Positions 36,660-43,773 of a stretch of 53,646 bases of DNA are shown here, in pieces. Made by a program: the position numbers and the translations under genes. The stretch is taken from positions 1 to 53,646 of the forward strand of contig PMYL01000005.1 of the NCBI GenBank assembly GCA_003170825.1, written 5' to 3'. This DNA is from Acidobacteriaceae bacterium. Its GTDB lineage: Bacteria > Acidobacteriota > Terriglobia > Terriglobales > Acidobacteriaceae. Numbering within the stretch: position 1 is the first letter of the stretch; every line of letters begins with the position of its first letter. A model generated the notes under the pieces. That model ran no database searches and was not told the origin of the DNA. It saw nothing but the letters and a program-made list of their open reading frames with translations.

Positions 36660-38726
36660 ATGGCAGGCTTCACGCAGGCAAACCGCTTGATGCAGTTCAC
36701 AAGCCCACTCGGCAAGGACGTGCTGCTGATTGAATCGCTGGGTGGCAGGGAGGAAATCTCTTGCCTGTTTGAGTATCACATAGAGCTGCTGGCTGAAGCG
36801 GATACGGTGATCGATCCCAAGGCCATGATCGGCGCCAAGGTTGCGGTTGCCCTCAGCCTCAACGATGCGCAGGGATCGAGATGGATCAACGGCATCGTTG
36901 CGTCGTTCGAGCAGTGCGCAGGCGACTCGGAGTTCGACGCTTACCGGGCGCGGATCGTGCCCTCCATGTGGCAGCTTACCTTGAGCTCCAACTGCCGCGT
37001 CTTTCAAAACAAGACGGTCCTCGAGATTGCCAAAGCTGTCATCGGCGAGTATGGTTTGTCGTTGTCGGATCAGACCAGCGCATCCTACAAGCAGCTTGAA
37101 TACTGCACGCAGTACTCCGAGTCGGATTTCCATTTTGTCTCGCGCTTATTGGAAGAGAGCGGTATTTTTTACTGGTTCGAGCATACCGACCAGGACAACA
37201 AAATCGTATTGGGAGACGGACGAAACGCCTATCGGGACTGCCCGTTGTCGGCTTCAATTCCCTATGCCCTGAGTGAGCAAGGAGCCGAGGGAGCATACGG
37301 AGCAAGGGTTGTCGAGTTCACCTCGACGGCAACCATGATCTCAGGCAAGCACTCGACGGCGGATTATAACTACCGCGACTTTGCCCGGGCCGATGTGCCG
37401 GACAAGAATAGCTCCAGTCCATTCGGGAAAAATGCCTTCGACGAGTATCTTTATCCCGCGGGGGGAGAAGGCTACGCGAACGACGCGACGCAAGTGAGCA
37501 AGGATCTTGAGTCGTTATACCTGGAGACGCGGGCGCTGGCTGCCGACTCCATGGCGGAGGTTTTTCGCGGGGGCTCGAATGCGCGTTCTTTTTGCGCGGG
37601 TTATACCTTCAGCCTCACCAAAAATCCCCGCGATGCGTGGAACCGGAAGTACCTGCTGACCGCGGTGACCCTTCATGCGGACCAGCTTCCGCCCTATCGA
37701 ACGAGCGACACGTGGCAAGGATCCGGGTACAGCAATCGATTCACGGCGGTGTCCTCGGATATCGTCTTCAAACCCGCGCTGACCTTCATGAAGCCCAGGA
37801 TCTACGGTCCGCAGACTGCCCTGGTTGTCGGGCCCGCGGGTGAGGAGATTTATCTTGACGCGCTGGGGCGCGCGAAGGTCCAGTTCTTCTGGGATAAGCA
37901 GAATGCGCGGAAATCGACAGTGGACACTACCTGGGTGCGCGTGGCGCAGAGTTGGGCTGGAAATGGATGGGGAGCATATTTCTGGCCGCGCGTGAACGAC
38001 GAGGTGGTGATTCAGTTTCTGAATGGGGACCCGGATAACCCGGTGATCACAGGTTCGGTTTATAACGGCGTGAATACGCCCAAATACGCCCTGCCTGACA
38101 ATAGCACTCGTTCCGGGCTGGTTACGCGGAGCAGCAAAGGCGGTTCGGCGCAGAATGCGAACGAGTTGCGCTTTGAAGACAAGATGGGAAGCGAGCAGGT
38201 CTACCTTCATGCCGAGAAGGACATCGATGTTTCGATCGAGCACGACCGGCGCATCTCTGTGGGGAACAATGACTCGCTGATTGTTACAGGTAAGCAGACC
38301 GAGCAGATTGGTGTGGACTACCACAGGCAAATCAAGTCGAATTCGGTGGAGCAGATCGGTTCAAATTCGGATATTAGCATCGGGTCGAATCTGACTGAGC
38401 AGGTGGGAGGGAATCATTCCCTCAATGTAAGTTCCAACCAAAGCATACAAGTGGGTTCGGCTTATTCCATGAATGCCAACAACACGGTCTATATCAATGG
38501 GGGCATGAGTGTGGTGATTGAAGCCGGAATGGAACTTAGCCTGATAGCCTCCGGGAACTTTATCACGATCGGACCCGCCGGGGTTGCGATCTCGGGGACG
38601 ATGGTGCTGATCAATAGCGGCGGGGCCGCCGGTTCCGGCAGCGCAGGGTCGACACCGAGCCCTGCAACTCCAGCCGCTCCGGACACGGCAGACGATGGCA
38701 GCAAGGGCGGCGCCATGAACAAATAG
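36660..38726 (+). CDS. vgrG: VgrG (TssI) spike protein
   Basis: A 688-residue protein. The gp27-like head spans about 1-370 (YHIELLAEADTVIDPKAMIGAKVAV, YCTQYSESDFHFVSRLLEESGIFYWFEH). The OB-fold region (about 385-475) contains LDALGRAKVQFFWD and WVRVAQSWAGNGWGAYFWPRVNDEVVIQFLNGDPDNPVITGSVYN. The beta-helix (510-640) follows, with repeated 'Q.G...' turns. The C-terminus is a flexible Ser/Gly/Pro/Ala tail (about 645-688) with no enzyme domain. An AAGGGA ribosome site is close to the ATG. It forms the trimeric tip on Hcp and probably loads the neighbouring effectors. Confidence 0.96.
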   Translation: MAGFTQANRLMQFTSPLGKDVLLIESLGGREEISCLFEYHIELLAEADTVIDPKAMIGAKVAVALSLNDAQGSRWINGIVASFEQCAGDSEFDAYRARIVPSMWQLTLSSNCRVFQNKTVLEIAKAVIGEYGLSLSDQTSASYKQLEYCTQYSESDFHFVSRLLEESGIFYWFEHTDQDNKIVLGDGRNAYRDCPLSASIPYALSEQGAEGAYGARVVEFTSTATMISGKHSTADYNYRDFARADVPDKNSSSPFGKNAFDEYLYPAGGEGYANDATQVSKDLESLYLETRALAADSMAEVFRGGSNARSFCAGYTFSLTKNPRDAWNRKYLLTAVTLHADQLPPYRTSDTWQGSGYSNRFTAVSSDIVFKPALTFMKPRIYGPQTALVVGPAGEEIYLDALGRAKVQFFWDKQNARKSTVDTTWVRVAQSWAGNGWGAYFWPRVNDEVVIQFLNGDPDNPVITGSVYNGVNTPKYALPDNSTRSGLVTRSSKGGSAQNANELRFEDKMGSEQVYLHAEKDIDVSIEHDRRISVGNNDSLIVTGKQTEQIGVDYHRQIKSNSVEQIGSNSDISIGSNLTEQVGGNHSLNVSSNQSIQVGSAYSMNANNTVYINGGMSVVIEAGMELSLIASGNFITIGPAGVAISGTMVLINSGGAAGSGSAGSTPSPATPAAPDTADDGSKGGAMNK

Positions 38727-38790
38727 GCGTTCACGCCCTTGCGAGTGAGCAAATCGAGTCGAGATCGATTCAAGGAATGATTGAGGACGC

Positions 38791-39291
38791 TTGACGCAAA
38801 CATTGGCACAACCCGGCGCAGTTGCCCAGTTTCCCTCGATTGGAAGATGGAGTGTTACCGCGATGCCGGGAGGATGGATCTATGTGGCGGATTTTGGGAT
38901 ACGCCAGATGATCATGGCCGCGGGGACGATAGCCGCAAGTGTTGGAGTGGGTCAAGACACGCTCAATGCCGAGAGCGGCCTCTCGGAGTATATCGAGAAG
39001 CAGAAGACACTGATCGGGAGCCACTTGACAGAAGCGAAGTTTGCAGGACCGCAAGCGACCGCTTTTACGGGCGCGGATGAGGCTCGCTTGCTCTTCGTTC
39101 GCCACAATGTGGCGTCGGCCGGAAGCATGTTGCATGCCCAGACCTATGTACGATTGGGCCATTGGCTGGGTATTGTTACCCTGACGGCGTTGGAAGGACA
39201 ACTGAGGGCAGTAAGAGCCGACTACGAGGCATTTGTGAAGGGCTTGCGCATCAGCCCGGAACGGGCAAGCGAGCCGACGGCGAGGATTTAA
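38791..39291 (+). CDS. DUF1795/EagR-like adaptor candidate
   Basis: A TTG start at 38791 follows GAGG; the nearer ATG at 38778 leads straight to a stop. The 166-residue protein has an N-terminal antiparallel strand set and a C-terminal pattern ATAFTGADEARLLFVRH...MLHAQTYVRLGHWLGIVTLTALEGQLRAVRADYEAFVKGLRI. This resembles the DcrB/DUF1795 fold of EagR-type chaperones that carry PAAR/Rhs effectors to VgrG. Its position between vgrG and the PAAR gene is exactly where such adaptors occur. The fold call is tentative. Confidence 0.6.
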   Translation: MTQTLAQPGAVAQFPSIGRWSVTAMPGGWIYVADFGIRQMIMAAGTIAASVGVGQDTLNAESGLSEYIEKQKTLIGSHLTEAKFAGPQATAFTGADEARLLFVRHNVASAGSMLHAQTYVRLGHWLGIVTLTALEGQLRAVRADYEAFVKGLRISPERASEPTARI

Positions 39292-39321
39292 CAAGTTGAC
39301 ACCGATTGTGGGGAGAGCCTG

Positions 39322-40860
39322 ATGCCGCCGGCAGCACGAATCACAGATCCGACAACACACGGAGCACCTTTGGCTCCCGGGCCGGGCAGCGAAGATGTTC
39401 TGATTGGCGGGTTGCCTGCATGGCGCGCGCTGATGGATCAGCATGCCTGTCCGGCGGTCAGCGTCTCCGGCGCCGACGGCGTGGGCATGGTGATGATGGG
39501 GAGCCCTACGGTCCTCATCGACTTCATGATGGCCTGCCGGATGGGCGATATTGTAGTAGAAATCCCGGGCTTGGCGATGGGGCCGATGAATCCAATTGTG
39601 ATGGGATGCCCTACGGTGATGATTGGGGAGGTTGGGACGCCATCGCCCGGCGCTGGCGGTTTGGGCGGGGTCGTGGCTGGATTGGCCATGAGCGGTGTGA
39701 GCAAGGCGCATACGACCAAGCCTGAGGTCATCAAGGTCGTCAAGGTGAGTGGAACGGTGGCCGGAACGAAAGGGCTGCGGAAGATCAATGCGCACAAGCA
39801 ACGCGCAACCAATTATTTGAAATCCAGCCGCTCGGCTTCGGAGGGCCTTTCCGGCAATGCACCGACGATTCTGGTGCGCGGCTGCAAGGAGGTCCACCTC
39901 ACGGCCACGACGACCCCGGCGCAGGCGCAGGTGACTTGGGAGGTGAAGCCGAACCAGAATACGAACGCTCCTCCATCCCTCACGCCGAACGGAAAGAACA
40001 AAGCGGTGCTGGGGACTGGACAGACGGGTTCCTTTTCCGTGATCGCTACCGCGGGGGACACGAAGGTGGTGTGGAACGTGGTGTTCGTATCGGTCGAGGT
40101 GGATACCGCATCGACGGTGCCGGTCGTGCGGAAAAACTATGTCCCGGGCACCGATATAAACGGCGCGCTGGCGCCGGGTGCTGTGGCTTCTGGGGTGTTC
40201 ACGAAGGGCCAGAACACCTGGGAGGCGACCGTTACGGTGAACCTGGTGGGCGGTGCCAGCGACGGCAAGCTCGGCATCGACAAGGTCAAGCTGAAAATCC
40301 TGCAAAACGGCGAGACCGACACGTTGAGCGGTCACTATGCGGCTCCGCCGCCGAACAGTATCGTGCACGAAAACGTTCGCGGCGGCTTTCCGGTATTGGA
40401 TTCCAATGGCCCGCCGGGCGGCGGTCCGGGGGGCGACTTGGCGGAGCCCACCATTACAGTGGCGAGTTGCGTCAGCGTCACACCGGAGACAGGCCCCAAG
40501 CGCAAGGTCTGGACTGGCGACTCCCCGGCCGGCGGGTTTCCGATGGCGCGCAGCGACCCCGCGAAAGGTGGTAAGCTGGTCAGCATCAGCGGGATCAACG
40601 GGTTCAAAACGGCGGTCGCTTCGATTAGCACTGACGCGCCGACGGAGTACATGGTCCATGCCGATATCCATTGGCAGGCGCACTTCGACGGCACGATCAA
40701 CGCGGCCGGCTTTTATGTCAAAGACGGCGCGTACACGGTAAGCAACTGGATGTACAAGCTCATTAGCGCCGGCACAGGAGGACAGGATGCGTGTAATGCC
40801 GGTTACGAAATTTTTGAACCGCGATTCAACAACGATACGTTCTTCGATCCACCGGCATAG
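39322..40860 (+). CDS. PAAR-domain spike tip protein with long unknown extension
   Basis: A 512-residue protein. Residues 1 to about 105 are a PAAR fold: RITDPTTHGAPLAPGPGSEDVLIGGLPAWRALMDQHACP, MMGSPTVLIDFMMACRMGD, VMGCPTVMIGE. The next 400 residues are unrecognised: a basic linker (KGLRKINAHKQRATNYLK), an Ig-like beta region (about 180-280, VHLTATTTPAQAQVTWEV), further beta segments, and a C-terminal domain of about 130 residues (EYMVHADIHWQAHFDG...YKLISAGTGG). PAAR caps VgrG; the extension is a likely effector cargo. The last 74 bases overlap the next gene. Confidence 0.85.
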   Translation: MPPAARITDPTTHGAPLAPGPGSEDVLIGGLPAWRALMDQHACPAVSVSGADGVGMVMMGSPTVLIDFMMACRMGDIVVEIPGLAMGPMNPIVMGCPTVMIGEVGTPSPGAGGLGGVVAGLAMSGVSKAHTTKPEVIKVVKVSGTVAGTKGLRKINAHKQRATNYLKSSRSASEGLSGNAPTILVRGCKEVHLTATTTPAQAQVTWEVKPNQNTNAPPSLTPNGKNKAVLGTGQTGSFSVIATAGDTKVVWNVVFVSVEVDTASTVPVVRKNYVPGTDINGALAPGAVASGVFTKGQNTWEATVTVNLVGGASDGKLGIDKVKLKILQNGETDTLSGHYAAPPPNSIVHENVRGGFPVLDSNGPPGGGPGGDLAEPTITVASCVSVTPETGPKRKVWTGDSPAGGFPMARSDPAKGGKLVSISGINGFKTAVASISTDAPTEYMVHADIHWQAHFDGTINAAGFYVKDGAYTVSNWMYKLISAGTGGQDACNAGYEIFEPRFNNDTFFDPPA

Positions 40861-41905
40861 CGGGCGCGCGGGTGTTTTCGCTTCCGCGGATTCCGGGTTC
40901 CGGCATTTCACGCTTTCGGTGGTTTTGTTCGGCTTGTTTGCAGCCGTTTGGTGCCTTACTATGACAGCAGCTACGCAGGAAAATGTTCAGCCCTTTACCC
41001 GCGATTTCACTCAAGTGATCGCCGACCATTCGCTGGATGTCTTTGTCGGCCATATTCGCCAGGTGCATGCCACGACGGACGACCGGAGCGGACTCGGGCA
41101 GCGCGCAGGAACCTTCACTGTTGAGGTTGGGGAAGTGCTTGCACGTCATGCGGTCCAACCCGGCAGCTCGATCACGATGGCGTTTCACCAGGACCTGCAC
41201 CCCGCGTTTATGAAACGGGGTGGAGAGAATCCATGGAACGCGGTGAATATCACGGAAGGGCACGCAGTTTTGCTCGCGTGCAAGTCCCCTGACAGGGGAC
41301 GGACCTGCCAGCCGATGGCCGCGCTCAACGCCGACCCGCCCCACACGGCGGATGTAGATGCGGTTCGTCAGTCCTACCGGATCGAGGCGACTAACGGCCA
41401 GGACAAGCTGGAGTTGATGGGGCACGCGCTGGAGAGCCAAAGTCCGCTGCTCCTTTCCTATGCTGTGAACGCGCTGGCCGAGAGAAACGTGCTGGGGCAC
41501 GAACAGGCCGTTCACCTCCTGTCCTTCGCCCTGATCTTGACCGCCGTACCCCCGGCCAATCGCGAAGAGATCGGTCGGGGGTTGGCCGACCTCTTCGACG
41601 AGAATGGACTCAGCGATGCGAACCGGACGAACATTCTCGGGGCGCTTGCGCATGCCATGGTGGATGCGAAGGATAAATCGAAGCAGGCGGGCTGGGCGGC
41701 GCTGCTGCGGAGTTGCCTGATGTCCAAAGGTGTGGGCGATGACGCCCGTCGCTATGCTCTGGTGAGGAACATCACGGTTCCCCCGGCTGACCGGGTGATC
41801 CAGACACTCACGGGGTTGCAACACGATACGGCCGATGAACCTGACTCCGAGGAAAGGGCTCTGCTAGCCAGAATGGCTCAAATATGGCAAAACGCCAAAC
41901 GCTAG
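40787..41905 (+). CDS. Exported protein overlapping the PAAR gene, candidate immunity or partner
   Basis: The start at 40787 is fixed by AGGAGG 5 bases upstream, placed within the PAAR gene, so translation is coupled. The 372-residue protein has a long basic N-terminal tail and a membrane or signal segment (about 41-62, TLSVVLFGLFAAVWCLTM). A beta-rich domain (about 75-185) and a helical repeat-like C-terminal half (about 200-365) follow. No family is recognised. The overlap and export signal make an immunity protein for the PAAR extension the leading idea. It is the last gene of the effector island. Confidence 0.75.
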   Translation: MRVMPVTKFLNRDSTTIRSSIHRHSGRAGVFASADSGFRHFTLSVVLFGLFAAVWCLTMTAATQENVQPFTRDFTQVIADHSLDVFVGHIRQVHATTDDRSGLGQRAGTFTVEVGEVLARHAVQPGSSITMAFHQDLHPAFMKRGGENPWNAVNITEGHAVLLACKSPDRGRTCQPMAALNADPPHTADVDAVRQSYRIEATNGQDKLELMGHALESQSPLLLSYAVNALAERNVLGHEQAVHLLSFALILTAVPPANREEIGRGLADLFDENGLSDANRTNILGALAHAMVDAKDKSKQAGWAALLRSCLMSKGVGDDARRYALVRNITVPPADRVIQTLTGLQHDTADEPDSEERALLARMAQIWQNAKR

Positions 41906-41922
41906 CGGGCTGCCTTGTTGCC

Positions 41923-41962
41923 GGGTGACCCATCCTTGCGTTTTTTCTTGCGCAAGGGTGGG
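41923..41962. repeat. REP-like palindrome, copy 2
   Basis: The leader GGGTGACCCA (41923-41932) is followed by CCCATCCTTGCG (41929-41940) and CGCAAGGGTGGG (41951-41962), a 12-bp stem with one T.G pair and a T-rich loop (TTTTTTCTTG). The arrangement matches the element at 9607-9638: a GGGTGRCCCA leader with a T run in the loop. Confidence 0.7.
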
Positions 41963-42086
41963 GTACCACATCATTTTCGGTCTGTACAGAAAAGTCAGCC
42001 CTACCGCAGGAGGTTGCCGAAAATTACTCACCGTTGGCGCACACTGGAAGGTAGAGGAAAAAGGGGGAGAAGCCCCTGGAGGTGCC

Positions 42087-42146
42087 ATGCGCAATATCAC
42101 CGTAACCATCCCTGACGATGCCTATCGGCGGGTGGCCCACCCATAA
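42087..42146 (+). pseudogene. Truncated ribbon-helix-helix antitoxin start
   Basis: After a GGAGG ribosome site, an ATG at 42087 opens MRNITVTIPDDAYRRVAHP and stops. The first 16 residues are the N-terminal strand and helix start of CopG/RHH-type antitoxins. The sequence leaves that family exactly where the palindrome leader GGGTGGCCCA (42130-42139) begins, so insertion of the repeat truncated the gene. No toxin gene remains downstream. Confidence 0.65.
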
Positions 42147-42168
42147 ATTCCCACAAATGAGGGTGGGC
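42130..42168. repeat. REP-like palindrome, copy 3
   Basis: GGGTGGCCCA (42130-42139) leads into GCCCACCC (42135-42142), which pairs perfectly with GGGTGGGC (42161-42168) across an 18-base AT-rich loop. It shares its leader with the copies at 9607 and 41923 and sits at the break point of the antitoxin remnant. Confidence 0.6.
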
Positions 42169-42215
42169 GGATTCAAACACCAAGTGCACACTTTCCAAAT
42201 AGGAGATAGTTGCAT

Positions 42216-42320
42216 ATGGCGAAGAGCTACGGTCACCTTGAAGTTCAGGAACGGGCGTTGATTGAGACGCAGTTGCGGTTGGGCATCAAGCCGGCGGAGA
42301 CCGCGAACCTCGTGCTCTGC
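42216..42320 (+). mobile_element. IS30-family transposase N-terminal remnant
   Basis: The ATG at 42216, with AGGAG 10 bases upstream, opens MAKSYGHLEVQERALIETQL followed by RLGIKPAETANLVL. This is the start of the helix-turn-helix of IS30 transposases (Y-x-HL-x-x-x-ER-x-x-IE-x-x-L-x-x-G). Similarity ends at about 42318 and the catalytic DDE part is absent. No terminal inverted repeats were found. Confidence 0.65.
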
Positions 42321-42336
42321 GGGCTTTTCGGCCTGA

Positions 42337-42546
42337 CCAATCGTCGCCGCTCAAGCCAAACAAGCCGCGCAGCAGGCGCAGCAGCAAACCAAGCAAGCGG
42401 TCCAGCAGGGTCAACAGGCCGCCCAGCAAGCCCAGCAGCAGGCTCAGCAGGCTGCCGCTCAGGCGCAACAACAGGCCCAGCAAGCCTCGCAGGCCGCCCA
42501 GCAATCTGCGAGTCAGGCCATCAGTCAGGCGCGGAAGGGGCTTTAG
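42337..42546 (+). pseudogene. Gln/Ala-rich gene 3' remnant
   Basis: After a TGA at 42334, a frame open from 42337 to the TAG at 42544 encodes about 69 residues that are nearly all Gln and Ala in heptad-like runs (QQAQQQAQQA) ending in SQARKGL. It has no start codon context and joins the IS30 remnant directly, so it looks like the tail of a long coiled or disordered protein cut by the insertion. Confidence 0.5.
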
Positions 42547-42573
42547 CGCAGGTGGTTGGGAATGCCGGCCGCT

Positions 42574-43773
42574 TTATTTGCCGGTCGAGTCCCATATCTT
42601 CAGCAACGCGGGAGAAATGTACTCTCGCACCGGATTGTAATTGGCCTTTCGTGCCTGTTGGAATGCCGACAATGCGTCCGGGGAAGGTCCCTTCCACTGT
42701 GTTCGCGGGGTTTGCAGCATGGACCGTTCGATCAGGGTTGCTCCCAGGTAGAAGTCGGCCACGCCTGGGTTCAGGGCGGTCCGCGGGGACTCCAGATAGT
42801 TCATGAGCGCTCTCCGCGCATCGTCGAACTGCGAATGGTAAAAATACCTGATTGCCGATGCCAGCTCGTTCTTTGCAGCTGCGGGGTCATTCCTGATCGC
42901 CTGCTGAATTCTGTCCGTATTGCTCTGCGCATCCTGGTTGCCCGGCTGAAGTTTCAGGACCATTGCGTAATCGCTGAGCGCATCCTGCTGATTGCCTTGT
43001 TTCTCCGCATTCCGCGCATCGTCGAGCAGCTTGTTCACTTTTTTGGCGATATCCGCACTCGAATTGACCGCGGGCTTGGGCGTGGAAGCCGGTGGAGACG
43101 GAGTGTTTTTTGCCTGCATCGCTCTCTGCAACTCGTCAATCATTCCCGCCGGATTGTTGGGCCCATTGGGGTTCAGATCTTTGGCCAACGTCAATTGTCT
43201 GATTGCTTCCTGGGGGTTGCTCTGCTCCACCTTCTGAGCCTGATCGATGTACCCTTTGTAGAGGTTTACGTTGTTGACGTACACATTCGCAGCCGCTTTA
43301 ATGTCGGAATTTGTAATGCCTTGCACCAGTGTGTTGACAGCTTGGAAGTCGCCTTTTGTCCACGCGGCCTGTACCTGGTTGAGGAGTTTCTCGTTCTTGA
43401 TCCTGTCCAGCAGGAACCTGGCCTGGCCGGATAACTTCGCGTCGTAAGCTGTAACAAGCCTTGCCTGGGATTCCGCCTTGTCCAGGTCATGACTCTTGTA
43501 TGCCGCAAGGGCGATTGCCAGCGCCGCCGTGTCGTCCTCGATGATACCGCTGCGGTAGCTGTTGCAAGTGTCTGCGTACTTTTTCTCCTTGGGGTCCAAC
43601 TGCGCCGCCGCGCAAAAATCCTGAACCTGCTTCACCCGGTCGCTGCCTTCGCCTTTCGCTTTTTCAGCCAGTTCTTTTGCCTGTTTCTTTGGATTGTCCT
43701 CGGCATGCAGCGCCGGCGGCGGCAACGCGGAAAGGATGAGGCAGAAAATGAAAACCGTTCGCCGCATGATCAT
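42574..43773 (-). CDS. Exported TPR-type protein cotranscribed with the kinase
   Basis: The start at 43773 overlaps the kinase stop as ATGA; the longer frame to 43863 lies inside the kinase. The 399-residue protein begins MIMRRTVFIFCLILSALPPPALHAEDNP, a signal peptide ending LHA. Helix pairs follow in TPR style (AALAIALAAYKSHDLDKAESQARLV, QVQAAWTKGDFQAVNTLVQGI, NQQDALSDYAMVLKLQPGN) with a Pro/Ser linker near 240. It is probably a periplasmic scaffold or sensor partner of the kinase's extracytoplasmic part. No enzyme motif is seen. Confidence 0.85.
   Translation of the reverse strand: MIMRRTVFIFCLILSALPPPALHAEDNPKKQAKELAEKAKGEGSDRVKQVQDFCAAAQLDPKEKKYADTCNSYRSGIIEDDTAALAIALAAYKSHDLDKAESQARLVTAYDAKLSGQARFLLDRIKNEKLLNQVQAAWTKGDFQAVNTLVQGITNSDIKAAANVYVNNVNLYKGYIDQAQKVEQSNPQEAIRQLTLAKDLNPNGPNNPAGMIDELQRAMQAKNTPSPPASTPKPAVNSSADIAKKVNKLLDDARNAEKQGNQQDALSDYAMVLKLQPGNQDAQSNTDRIQQAIRNDPAAAKNELASAIRYFYHSQFDDARRALMNYLESPRTALNPGVADFYLGATLIERSMLQTPRTQWKGPSPDALSAFQQARKANYNPVREYISPALLKIWDSTGK

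Noticed and set aside
38770..40911. 713-residue minus-strand ORF opposite the adaptor and PAAR genes
   Set aside because: It is His/Arg-rich with no domain, no ribosome site and lies opposite well-supported genes; it is a high-GC shadow.
42556..43434. 292-residue plus-strand ORF opposite the TPR-type gene
   Set aside because: No domain or ribosome site; the minus-strand frame has a signal peptide, TPR-like helices and an ATGA overlap with the kinase.
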